Of a stretch of 9,997 nt of DNA, positions 1 to 6,855 are shown one piece after another. The DNA is from JAGVMG01 sp964461105 (GTDB taxonomy: Bacteria > Chlamydiota > Chlamydiia > Chlamydiales > Rhabdochlamydiaceae): assembly GCA_964461105.1 (NCBI GenBank), contig CAYWSY010000074.1, forward strand, positions 1 to 9,997, in the 5' to 3' direction. Numbering within the stretch: position 1 is the stretch's first letter; each line of letters begins with the position of its first letter. Below the pieces are notes generated by a model. That model ran no database searches and had not been told where the DNA came from. It saw only the letters and a list, made by a program, of their open reading frames with translations. The translations under genes were made by a program, and so were the position numbers.

Positions 1-693
1 CCTCGGCCCAGCAAATCCAATCAACGCATCGGGCTCTGCCATCATCACATCTCCAAGAGACGCAAACGATGCGGTCACACCCCCTGTCGTCGGATTCGTT
101 AAGATAGAAATGTAGGGGATCCCTTTTTCATGAAGTTTCGCAAGCGCTGCCGATGTCTTAGCCATTTGCATTAATGAGAGCGTTGATTCCTGCATTCGAG
201 CTCCGCCAGATGCAGAAATGATCACCACAGGCAGCTCATGAGAGCACCCATACTCAATCATCGATGTGAGTCTCTCACCCACAACAGATCCCATCGACCC
301 ACCCATAAAACTAAAATCAAGCACACCAAGAGCAATCGTTTTACCCATAACTTGACAGGTTCCCACCATCGCACCTTCATCCCGTCCCGTTTTCTGTTGA
401 GCCGCTACCATCCGCTCCTTGTAAGGCTCTGCATCGACAAAGTTCAAAGGATCCACTGCTTGGAACTCCGTAAACATCTCACCAAAGGTGCCCTCATCTG
501 CAATTAAATGGATCCTCTGAGTTGCTGTTAGGCGATAGTGGTAATCACACTTTGGACAGCAATGCAGATTTTCTTGAAGTTCATTCGCATGAATCATCTC
601 ATGACAATGCGTACATTTGACCCACCCACTATATCCATCCTTTTTTGTCGTCTGGACCTTGATCTTAGGTTTGTTGCGTGAAAAAAGCCCCAT
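1..693 (-). CDS. accD: Acetyl-CoA carboxylase carboxyltransferase subunit beta (3' end outside window)
   Basis: AccD is the beta half of the carboxyltransferase that moves the carboxyl group from biotin-BCCP to acetyl-CoA, giving malonyl-CoA for fatty acid synthesis; it acts in the cytosol with AccA. The frame reads from an ATG at 693 to the window edge without a stop, giving 231 residues. A zinc ribbon is visible near the N-terminus (Cys27, Cys30, Cys46, Cys49). The crotonase-fold core carries the family signatures SASGGARMQES and TNPTTGGVTASFASLGD and reaches GFAGPR at the edge. Against the roughly 300-residue E. coli protein, some 70 C-terminal residues are missing because of the window, not a lesion. 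The start is placed by the usual MGLF-type N-terminus just ahead of the zinc ribbon; no good Shine-Dalgarno is visible. It is the sixth gene of a same-strand run, 151 bases after sodA. Confidence 0.96.
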   Translation of the reverse strand, partial: MGLFSRNKPKIKVQTTKKDGYSGWVKCTHCHEMIHANELQENLHCCPKCDYHYRLTATQRIHLIADEGTFGEMFTEFQAVDPLNFVDAEPYKERMVAAQQKTGRDEGAMVGTCQVMGKTIALGVLDFSFMGGSMGSVVGERLTSMIEYGCSHELPVVIISASGGARMQESTLSLMQMAKTSAALAKLHEKGIPYISILTNPTTGGVTASFASLGDVMMAEPDALIGFAGPR

Positions 694-844
694 AAAAAAA
701 CCACATATCTAATTTGAAATTACAATAACATTAGCAAATGCCCTAAAAGAACACAACCTTCAATGAACATGCAAAAAGAGATATAAATAATTTGATTCAC
801 AACAGCTTCAACAAGAAGATCTTCTGCGCCACGAATTAAAATAA
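694..844. other. AT-rich spacer between sodA and accD
   Basis: This 151-base gap holds no ORF and no convincing terminator. It contains a perfect 12-base palindrome AGAAGATCTTCT around 814-825 that would make only a 4-bp stem with a GATC loop and has no T-tract. On the minus strand a weak promoter-like pair TTGTGT, 17 bases, TAATGT lies ahead of accD, but each box matches only half of the consensus. accD could therefore be read through from sodA or have its own weak promoter; the sequence does not decide. Confidence 0.3.
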
Positions 845-1459
845 TTACTTAGCTTGCTCGTAACGCTGCTCCACATTTTTCCAGCTCACCACTTTCCAAA
901 TATTTTTTAGATATTCTGCGCGAGCGTTCTTATACTGCAAGTAATACGCATGTTCCCAAACATCAATACCCAACAACGGCACTAGCCCCTGCGTACTTAA
1001 AGGGTCCTGGTTTGCACAGGCTGCAATCACCAGCCTTCCAGTTGTTTGATTGAGACCTAACCATCCCCATCCCGATCCTTGAATCGCCAACGTCTGTGCA
1101 TTAAATTTTTCAACAAAAGCTTCCAAAGAACCAAATTCATGCTGTAGAGCTTGAGCAAATCCCCCCGAAGGGATATCCCCTCCCCCTTTTCCAACAGGAG
1201 CTAAATTCGTCCAAAAAATCGAGTGGTTCACATGACCACCTCCGTTGAAACGAATCGATTGCTGAAGCGCGATCATAGCGCTCAGATTTCCAGATGCCTC
1301 CGCCTCCATTGATTTTTCTAAAGCCACATTAAGATTTGTCACATAAGCCTGATGGTGCTTTGTATAATGGATCTCCATGATTTCACCGGAGATAACAGGC
1401 TCCAAAGCGCTAAAATCATAAGGTAATTGAGGCAATTGAAATGAGTTTAAATTAGCCAT
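845..1459 (-). CDS. sodA: Superoxide dismutase, manganese type
   Basis: This enzyme dismutates superoxide to hydrogen peroxide and oxygen. The 204 residues cover the whole Fe/Mn-SOD fold. The four metal ligands are in place: His31, His79, Asp166 and His170, the last two in the signature GIDVWEHAYYLQYKN. The residues that usually separate metal types point to manganese: the segment before the second ligand reads FNGGGHVNHS (Gly where Fe enzymes have Gln), and the active-site Gln is in the C-terminal domain (Gln151, in NQDP). No signal peptide is seen, so it is cytosolic. Start choice is supported by AGGAGT at 1466-1471, about 7 bases ahead of the ATG. It lies 37 bases after hemD and may be co-transcribed. 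The close resemblance to animal mitochondrial SOD2 is a recollection, not a search. Chlamydial annotations often call this gene sodM. Confidence 0.96.
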   Translation of the reverse strand: MANLNSFQLPQLPYDFSALEPVISGEIMEIHYTKHHQAYVTNLNVALEKSMEAEASGNLSAMIALQQSIRFNGGGHVNHSIFWTNLAPVGKGGGDIPSGGFAQALQHEFGSLEAFVEKFNAQTLAIQGSGWGWLGLNQTTGRLVIAACANQDPLSTQGLVPLLGIDVWEHAYYLQYKNARAEYLKNIWKVVSWKNVEQRYEQAK

Positions 1460-1496
1460 GCGTGCACTCCTGTAGGATAATATTCAAGAATCATAT

Positions 1497-2147
1497 TCAC
1501 ATCGATCCATTTTTTAAAGCAAGAAGTGTCTCTTGAGTGATCGGTCCAATGGGGATCAAAGATTTATCCTGCGGAAGCGCTCCAAAAATTTCTATAAATG
1601 CCCTTACTGTTGAGGGACTTGTAAAAATGATTTCGTCGATGAAGTTCAAGTCAGGCAATGGGAGTGTGTACCGCGTGAGAGTATCATACAGATCGCACGC
1701 TTGATAGCGCATTTCCCTCTCATGAAAAAAATTTACAAGAACAGGACGGGAAAGAGAGGACCTTGGCAATAAAATGTAAGCATCATCAAGAGAGAGCGTC
1801 TTTAATAGAGCAATAACCCCTTCTTGTGTCTCTACTGGAGCAATATATTGAGGAACCATCCCGCTCATACTCACATACGCTGCTGTAACCGTTCCAATTG
1901 CAATGATCTGACTAGAGCTAAGGCACTCCACAGTCTTTCCTAACAGATGGAGATGCTCCACAAAGATCCGCACCGCATTCTTACTTGTAAAAATGAAGTG
2001 GGTATAGTGCTCTAAATCATCATAGGCCCGCTTCAACTCCGGATGATCATGAGCGCGCGGCTCGATTCGAATAACAGGAAAATGGAGCACATGACCCTGT
2101 GATTCAAAGTGGGTCGGATCGGTTCCTAAGTATAAAATCTGTTTCAC
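1497..2147 (-). CDS. hemD: Uroporphyrinogen-III synthase
   Basis: HemD closes and rearranges hydroxymethylbilane to uroporphyrinogen III, the step after HemC in tetrapyrrole synthesis. The family is weakly conserved, but this 216-residue protein has the two-lobe pattern: FTSKNAVRIFVEHL (about 53-66) and AIGTVTAAYV in the first half, then FTSPSTVRAFIEIFG and IPIGPITQETLLAL in the second. Length is slightly under the usual 240-260. The start is a GTG (2145-2147) whose GTGA overlaps the hemC stop, a classic arrangement for translational coupling; only a weak GGAT-type ribosome site is visible upstream. Being directly behind hemC strongly supports the call. I recall hemD being hard to identify in some chlamydial genomes, which makes a clear adjacent copy useful. 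Confidence 0.9.
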   Translation of the reverse strand: MKQILYLGTDPTHFESQGHVLHFPVIRIEPRAHDHPELKRAYDDLEHYTHFIFTSKNAVRIFVEHLHLLGKTVECLSSSQIIAIGTVTAAYVSMSGMVPQYIAPVETQEGVIALLKTLSLDDAYILLPRSSLSRPVLVNFFHEREMRYQACDLYDTLTRYTLPLPDLNFIDEIIFTSPSTVRAFIEIFGALPQDKSLIPIGPITQETLLALKNGSM

Positions 2148-2809
2148 CGCTGATCCAAAACTGAAAACAATTCATGGAGCTCGCAATCCTCTTCTCGGGC
2201 GACAACTGCAAGCCGCCCTTGAAGAGCTGCTCTCTCGCCAGGAATCACCATGCGGTTGAGATGGATAAGCCCTAGCCGGATGAGCGCCGCCTCTGCCACC
2301 ACCAACCCATCTAGATCTCCCGACTCTACTCGCTCGAGGCGTTTGTGGACAGGCCCTCTAATGTCCACACACACAAGATCAGAGCGCAAAGAGAGCAGAT
2401 TTTGCTCTCTCCGCTCGCTTGAGGTCCCAATGCGCGCACCCACGCAAAGCCCTTCAAATGTCTGCCCTTCCCTCATCACAAGCACGTCCGATGGATCCAC
2501 ACTGCGCGTGAGTGCGACCATTTTCAATCCCGAAGCGAGACGCTCTGGCAAATCTTTAGCGGAATGGATTGCAATTTCAAATTCACCCAGCAGCTGACGC
2601 TGATCAATCTCATCGGTAAAAAAGTCGGTCTTATCCATCAGACTGAGCGATGCCTGAAGATCTCTATCTCCTCTAGTTTCCAACAAAGTGGTTTCAAAGG
2701 AGACATTTGGATGCACCAGCTTTAGAGCTTCCAGAACCTCTTTAACTTGAGCTTGCGACAATGGAGAGCTGCGGCACCCTACGCGAATGATTTTAAGGGA
2801 TGAGTTCAT
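2144..2809 (-). CDS. hemC: Porphobilinogen deaminase (hydroxymethylbilane synthase), short form lacking domain 3
   Basis: HemC joins four porphobilinogens into hydroxymethylbilane. The 221 residues contain domains 1 and 2: substrate-binding RSSPLSQAQ (13-21), TRGD (45-48), the catalytic Asp86 in IAIHSAKDLP (79-88), GTSSERR (128-134) and DIRGPVHKRL (149-158). The protein stops after ALQGRLAVVAREED, where E. coli HemC (about 313 residues) continues into domain 3 with the GGC motif whose cysteine carries the dipyrromethane cofactor. That motif is absent; Cys209 near the C-terminus and Cys12, Cys122 and Cys147 are the only cysteines. From memory the Chlamydia homologue is similarly short, so this looks like a lineage trait and not a break. 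A longer GTG start at 2842 exists, but GAGGAGG at 2816-2822, six bases before the ATG at 2807-2809, decides the start. It overlaps radA by 17 bases and hemD by 4. Confidence 0.93.
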   Translation of the reverse strand: MNSSLKIIRVGCRSSPLSQAQVKEVLEALKLVHPNVSFETTLLETRGDRDLQASLSLMDKTDFFTDEIDQRQLLGEFEIAIHSAKDLPERLASGLKMVALTRSVDPSDVLVMREGQTFEGLCVGARIGTSSERREQNLLSLRSDLVCVDIRGPVHKRLERVESGDLDGLVVAEAALIRLGLIHLNRMVIPGERAALQGRLAVVAREEDCELHELFSVLDQR

Positions 2810-4163
2810 GGATCGCCTCCTCGACAAGATCGACCCCCACACAGCGAATTTTTTTAAGCAGCTCAGAGGAAATGTTCTTTAAATTACGCTTCGGCAAAAC
2901 ACATGTTTGAAACCCCATGTGGATCGCCTCTTTAATCCGGCTCTCCACGCGCGCTACACTGCGCACCTCTCCCCCCAATCCCACCTCACCAATCACAACT
3001 GTCTCAGGATGGATCGGCTTATTACAAAACGAAGAGGCGATTGCAATCAAAATCCCCAAATCAATCGCAGGTTCCACAATTTTTAACCCCCCAGCAATCG
3101 ATACAAAAACATCACAATGATGCAATTGATAGCCCATCCGCTTTTCAAGCACAGCAAGCAACAGACTTAACCGATTTGTATCTAATCCCGTTGATTTGCG
3201 CGATGAAGTGGAAAAAGAAGAAGCTGCCACTAAAGACTGCACCTCGATCAAAAGAGCCCGCGTTCCTTCCGTAGTTGGAATGATCACAGACCCGGACACC
3301 TCGCGCATTCTCTCTTCTAAAAAAAGTTGTGAAGGATTACTCACTTCGATCAGCCCCATCCCAGCCATCTGAAACAGCGCAATCTCATCAGTGGGGCCAA
3401 AACGGTTCTTTACAGAGCGGAGCAATCGATACCCATGCTGACGATCTCCTTCAAATTCCAAAACCGTATCTACCATATGTTCAAGTAATCTGGGCCCCGC
3501 AATCTCTCCCGACTTGGTCACGTGGCCAATTAAAAACGTTGCAATCCCCAGGCCCTTTGCTAAATGCATAAATTCCGTTGCAAGCTCACGCACTTGCGAG
3601 ACCGAACCCGGCGTTGAGGGAAGCTCAGATTTATAGACAATTTGAATCGAATCGACGATTAAAATATCAGGTTTGACATGATCAATCTGCAACTTAATCT
3701 GAGAAAAGAGTGTCTCGCTTAATAAATAAAGGCGATCATCCCCCACATTTAACCTACGCGCTCTTAAAGAAGTTTGCTCTACCGACTCCTCCCCGCACAC
3801 ATAGAGCACCGTCAGTCCTTGACTCGCTAAATTCTGAGCGAGCTGCAGCATCAGCGTTGACTTCCCAATTCCTGGATCCCCTGCAAATAATGAGAGGGAT
3901 CCTGGAACAATTCCCCCACCCATCACCCGGTCGAACTCCGCCATCTTCGTCGAAATCCGCCGACTTTCATCACTGTTCACCTCTTTCACACGAACCGGTT
4001 TTGCAACAGGCTTTCCAGTCGGCTCAAAGCGCCTCTGCTTGTCTTCAATCTCTAGCTCCTCTGAAAACGTATTCCATTTTTGACAAACAGAACAACTCCC
4101 CGTCCATTTAGCCTGGGAATGACCACATTCGCTACAGCTCCACAGCACCTTTGTTTTAGCCAT
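2793..4163 (-). CDS. radA: DNA repair protein RadA (Sms)
   Basis: RadA is a RecA-like ATPase and hexameric helicase that drives branch migration and recombination-intermediate processing; it acts on DNA in the cytosol. With an ATG start at 4163 it has 456 residues, the normal family length. Seen in order: a four-cysteine zinc finger (Cys10, Cys13, Cys24, Cys27), Walker A GDPGIGKST (95-103), Walker B ILIVD (167-171), the RadA-specific KNRFG motif (252-256), and a Lon-protease-like C-terminal domain from about 290, with SIAGGLKIVEPAIDLGI and GEVGLGGEVRSV. A TTG codon at 4169 would add two residues, but the ribosome site AGGAG (4173-4177) lies 9 bases before the ATG and only 3 before the TTG, so the ATG is preferred. 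The start overlaps the rnc stop by 8 bases and the stop overlaps the hemC start, implying coupled translation. Confidence 0.97.
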   Translation of the reverse strand: MAKTKVLWSCSECGHSQAKWTGSCSVCQKWNTFSEELEIEDKQRRFEPTGKPVAKPVRVKEVNSDESRRISTKMAEFDRVMGGGIVPGSLSLFAGDPGIGKSTLMLQLAQNLASQGLTVLYVCGEESVEQTSLRARRLNVGDDRLYLLSETLFSQIKLQIDHVKPDILIVDSIQIVYKSELPSTPGSVSQVRELATEFMHLAKGLGIATFLIGHVTKSGEIAGPRLLEHMVDTVLEFEGDRQHGYRLLRSVKNRFGPTDEIALFQMAGMGLIEVSNPSQLFLEERMREVSGSVIIPTTEGTRALLIEVQSLVAASSFSTSSRKSTGLDTNRLSLLLAVLEKRMGYQLHHCDVFVSIAGGLKIVEPAIDLGILIAIASSFCNKPIHPETVVIGEVGLGGEVRSVARVESRIKEAIHMGFQTCVLPKRNLKNISSELLKKIRCVGVDLVEEAIHELIP

Positions 4164-4875
4164 CGACAATCACTCCTAAATTGCGCAAAGCACTCTCTGC
4201 TGCCGCCTGCTCCGCCTCTTTTTTCGATGATCCCTGGCCTTCGCCCACTTGCTGCTCATCAATAAAAGCTGCGACCTCAAAGACCTTACTATGATCGGGC
4301 CCAGATTCCTTCAGCACCTTATACGCCGGCGGCCTCTGGTATTTTTTTTGAGAATAATCCTGAAGCTCCGCTTTCCAGTTGCGCACTGGCTTAAGCACGT
4401 GCGCCTGCATTAAATGGGTAAAGCGAGTAAAGAAAAACGTAGAGGCCGCAGATAACCCCCCATCCAAGTAGATCGCTCCAATGAGCGCCTCGAACAAATC
4501 GGCCAAAATCGTATCGCGTCCCCGGCCATCATTCATCCGCTCTCCTCTGCCGAGCAAGACATAAGAGGCGATCTCAAGCGTATTGATAAATTGGACGCAA
4601 CTTCCCGCCTCGACGATCTGCGAGCGCAGATGAGAGAGATAGCCTTCAGGCTCATAGGGCAAGTGCGTATAGAGATAATCTGAGATAAGCAAACCCAACA
4701 CGGAATCGCCTAAGAACTCAAGCCGCTCATTATGCTGATCAATCAGATCCCGATGCTCATTAAAAAACGAGCGGTGGATAAAGGCCAAGACAAGAAGCTG
4801 CCGATTTTTGAACTGATAGCCCATTTTCTCTTCGATGAGAGGCGCTTGGGCAAGAAGGATTTCAATTGGATTCAT
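4156..4875 (-). CDS. rnc: Ribonuclease III
   Basis: RNase III cuts double-stranded RNA, chiefly in rRNA precursors and some mRNA leaders, as a homodimer with magnesium. The 239 residues show both domains: the nuclease signature HNERLEFLGDSVL with acidic residues Glu50, Glu53 and Asp57, the second acidic pair Asp126 and Glu129 in DTILADLFEALIGAIYLDGG, and a double-stranded-RNA-binding domain from about 165 to 235 ending KKEAEQAAAESAL. Length is typical. It is the first gene of the rnc-radA-hemC-hemD chain. The ATG at 4875 has no recognisable Shine-Dalgarno; instead an 11-bp dyad ends four bases upstream. Another ATG at 4895-4897 is out of frame. The gene should depend on a promoter between its start and the terminator at 4963-4999. 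Confidence 0.97.
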   Translation of the reverse strand: MNPIEILLAQAPLIEEKMGYQFKNRQLLVLAFIHRSFFNEHRDLIDQHNERLEFLGDSVLGLLISDYLYTHLPYEPEGYLSHLRSQIVEAGSCVQFINTLEIASYVLLGRGERMNDGRGRDTILADLFEALIGAIYLDGGLSAASTFFFTRFTHLMQAHVLKPVRNWKAELQDYSQKKYQRPPAYKVLKESGPDHSKVFEVAAFIDEQQVGEGQGSSKKEAEQAAAESALRNLGVIVDG

Positions 4876-4879
4876 AAAA

Positions 4880-4916
4880 AATTTTGTATCTACTCATAGT
4901 CACATGATACAAAATT
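4880..4916 (-). promoter_or_regulatory. Perfect dyad in the rnc leader, next to the start codon
   Basis: Arms at 4880-4890 (AATTTTGTATC) and 4906-4916 (GATACAAAATT) are exact reverse complements, 11 bp with a 15-base spacer. In the transcript the hairpin would end four U residues before the AUG and cover the place where a ribosome site should be. It might be an RNA control element, such as an RNase III autoregulatory stem, or a DNA operator: a TACAAT -10-like box (4914-4919) touches the outer arm, though with a poor -35. AT-rich DNA can give such dyads by chance, but 11 perfect pairs here is notable. Confidence 0.45.
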
Positions 4917-4962
4917 GTAGGGAATTTGCCCTTTTCGCGCACGGATCTAAACGCGGGGACAT

Positions 4963-4999
4963 AAAAAAAGGAGGGGCTTTCCAAAGAAAGCCCCTCCTT
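4963..4999 (-). terminator. Rho-independent terminator of the 567-residue protein gene
   Basis: A perfect 14-bp stem (4968-4981 with 4986-4999) closes over a 4-base loop. On the minus strand it is followed by a run of seven T residues (4963-4969, of which two belong to the stem). The core is GC-rich (GGAGGGGC against GCCCCTCC). It begins 12 bases after the stop codon at 5012. On the plus strand there is no T-tract, so it is directional. It separates this gene from the rnc operon. Confidence 0.93.
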
Positions 5000-5011
5000 C
5001 AAATGGGATGC

Positions 5012-6715
5012 TTATGCTACCGCGCCCAAGGAAGCATTGATATTGACCATGATGTTGGCTTTAACATCAGGTGTATCTAACACCAGCAATCGAGCTTGCA
5101 GCCGATTAAAAATTTCTTCTGGATTTGGGTTCGCATTGCTCAAACGAGAAAGCTCCACATGCGCTCTAATGATTGCTTGGAAGCGCCTATTTCCTGTATC
5201 GTTCTCGGAAGGAGCTCTAGTCAAGGTTATTGCATTTTCTTGCTGACTCCTAATCAAGTCGTCAAAATCGAAAATCCTTCTAGCTAGTACTCTCACTTCT
5301 GATCTCTTTGCATCAACGGCTGTGGTATTCTCTGCTTGCTCACCAGCGTAATATATAATCCCTAAATTACAATTATTAATTTGAGTTTCCAACCCTGCGA
5401 TCTCGCTTTGTTTTTCAGCAATCGTTGCTTTCCCTGTGTCAATTGACGTTAGAAATGAAGTTAATTCACCCAATACGTTTTCAGGGGTTCCCAATACGTT
5501 TTCAGGGGTTAAAGGCTCCTTAGCTCCCCGCTTATTATTACGTTCTATTACCTCAAGTTGTTCTTCTGGGAATAACATTCTGAGATTCGGATCATCCTTT
5601 TGTAATTGTGACAAGCCTTCTCTTAATTGACCTGCAGCCCTCTGAGCCTGTTGAAGCTCAGACTTCATTTGCTCAATAAGCTCACTTGCTAAATCCAAAT
5701 TACCTTGTAATACGGCATCATCCAATGCTTTCTTTAAGTTATTGCAACGTGTTTTTGCATTCAAATAGGGAATTAACAATTCATCCCTAAATAGGATAAG
5801 CCTTCCCAGTTTTTGACTAATTGCTACGACTTCCTTCGCGAGATCCTCATTATGAAAATTCTTAAGATACTTACCTTGTTTTTGAGCCAGCTCACGGCTA
5901 AACACCTCAAGCCCTTCCTCAGCAGAGGTCACTGGCAGTCCACGCGTCAATTGTTCGATCATAACTTCTACAGATCTTCCTACTGTTGTATATGAACTCG
6001 TGATACCAACATTGACTTGCCCGATCTCATTAAGCAGGTTATTTTTAGCAGTACTCAGCCTTTGATACTCTTCTTGTTCTTCACTCAAGTTTGTTTTAAT
6101 GCTTGCTAGATTGGTTTCTAATGCCTGTAAAGCACTCCGTTGCTCCGTTATACTACTTTGCATTGTTGCTAAATGAGTGAACGGCGCGCTAGCACCGCTC
6201 TCTGATCGAATGAGCACCGCCGTATTAGAAACAGCTTCATGCCTCAATTCGGGCCAACTTGCTTCATAAGCGTTTGCAGCTGCGGCTTGTTGTTCCGCTC
6301 TAACGGCTGCGGCTTGTCGTTCCGCTCGAAGCTTTGGAGCATACGCTGAATCTGCGTGCGTATTCACCTGTTGGGTAAAGTCCCTTTGCACATCGTCATT
6401 CAATCTTAATTTGTTTGTAATAAATGCACTTACCTTTTCCTGCAGGGTTCTTACTTCAGCTGATGTTAAATCAGGGTTTCGAAGCCTTTCTTGCATTGCA
6501 CTGATCACCGCTTGAGCAATCCGTGTATCTAGGCTAAAGAATTTACGCAAAAAGATCGTGAGCATATTGCCATTGCGCTCACTTAACCCTGTCAAGGTGT
6601 AGTATTTCTTATCGCTAATTCTGGCAATCGGCTCTGCGCCGCTCATAATCGCTGCATCAAACTGGGTTGGAGTAAACGCCTGCCCACCTGTAACACTTCC
6701 AGTTCTACCACTCAT
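5012..6715 (-). CDS. Hypothetical coiled-coil protein, 567 residues
   Basis: I do not recognise this protein. It has no signal peptide, no membrane segment and no enzyme motif that I can name. It is rich in Gln, Glu, Ala, Leu and Ser, with heptad-like stretches at about 185-232, 341-372 and 428-448, so a largely helical, partly coiled-coil structure is likely. Two internal repeats stand out: RAERQAAA followed by RAEQQAAA (130-145), and TPENVLG twice in tandem (403-416). The N-terminus (MSGRTGSVTGGQAFTPTQ) is Ser/Thr/Gly-rich and polar, as in many type III secretion substrates; that is inference only. The start is supported by AGAGG about 7 bases upstream and a promoter-like pair at 6772-6801. 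It has its own terminator, so it is a single-gene unit between housekeeping and accessory genes. By eye it is more AT-rich than radA or rnc. A chlamydial effector or structural protein is possible. Confidence 0.85.
   Translation of the reverse strand: MSGRTGSVTGGQAFTPTQFDAAIMSGAEPIARISDKKYYTLTGLSERNGNMLTIFLRKFFSLDTRIAQAVISAMQERLRNPDLTSAEVRTLQEKVSAFITNKLRLNDDVQRDFTQQVNTHADSAYAPKLRAERQAAAVRAEQQAAAANAYEASWPELRHEAVSNTAVLIRSESGASAPFTHLATMQSSITEQRSALQALETNLASIKTNLSEEQEEYQRLSTAKNNLLNEIGQVNVGITSSYTTVGRSVEVMIEQLTRGLPVTSAEEGLEVFSRELAQKQGKYLKNFHNEDLAKEVVAISQKLGRLILFRDELLIPYLNAKTRCNNLKKALDDAVLQGNLDLASELIEQMKSELQQAQRAAGQLREGLSQLQKDDPNLRMLFPEEQLEVIERNNKRGAKEPLTPENVLGTPENVLGELTSFLTSIDTGKATIAEKQSEIAGLETQINNCNLGIIYYAGEQAENTTAVDAKRSEVRVLARRIFDFDDLIRSQQENAITLTRAPSENDTGNRRFQAIIRAHVELSRLSNANPNPEEIFNRLQARLLVLDTPDVKANIMVNINASLGAVA
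5469..5510. repeat. Perfect 21-bp tandem duplication inside the coiled-coil gene
   Basis: Two identical 21-base units lie at 5469-5489 and 5490-5510. They keep the reading frame and encode TPENVLG twice (residues 403-416). There is no sequence drift between copies, which suggests a recent slippage or duplication event. Confidence 0.95.
6279..6327. repeat. Imperfect 22-bp direct repeat with 27-bp period inside the coiled-coil gene
   Basis: Units at 6279-6300 and 6306-6327 differ at a single base (6291 against 6318). They encode RAEQQAAA and RAERQAAA in a helix-forming Ala/Gln/Arg stretch. The 27-base period keeps the frame. Confidence 0.85.
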
Positions 6716-6771
6716 AATTAAACCTCTAATTAACCGTTTAGTTTTTATAGTATTAATATTGTCCTGAAACC

Positions 6772-6801
6772 ATTATAACACAAAACTAATATCAATTTCA
6801 A
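6772..6801 (-). promoter_or_regulatory. Promoter-like sequence for the 567-residue protein gene
   Basis: On the minus strand a TTGAAA box (6796-6801) is followed after 18 bases by a consensus TATAAT (6772-6777). Transcription would begin near 6765, leaving a leader of about 50 bases to the ATG at 6715. This fits the main housekeeping sigma factor. The leader contains AGAGG ahead of the start codon. Confidence 0.7.
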
Positions 6802-6826
6802 CAAAATTAATTGCTATGCACAGCAA
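6800..6826 (-). terminator. Weak possible terminator of the sulfatase-LRR gene
   Basis: A 5-bp stem TTGCT/AGCAA (6822-6826 with 6811-6815, extendable by one wobble pair) is followed on the minus strand by the T-rich stretch TTAATTTTGTT. It begins 30 bases after the stop at 6856. The stem is short, so termination here is uncertain. Confidence 0.25.
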
Positions 6827-6855
6827 GCAAGATAAAGGATTTGATTATTAACGAG

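Noticed and set aside
238..507. Plus-strand ORF opposite accD
   Set aside because: It is antisense to strongly conserved accD codons and its translation is His/Arg/Ser-rich low-quality sequence.
814..825. 12-base palindrome AGAAGATCTTCT after sodA as a terminator
   Set aside because: It can form only a 4-bp stem and has no T-tract.
2250..2597. Plus-strand ORF of 115 codons opposite hemC
   Set aside because: Antisense shadow of a conserved gene, Arg/Ser/Pro-rich, no ribosome site.
2810..2842. GTG start giving HemC 11 more residues
   Set aside because: The strong GAGGAGG site lies downstream of it and is correctly spaced for the ATG at 2807-2809; the extra residues do not resemble the family.
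3710..4111. Plus-strand ORF of 133 codons opposite radA
   Set aside because: Shadow of conserved RadA codons including Walker A; Pro/Ser/His-rich and without start signals.
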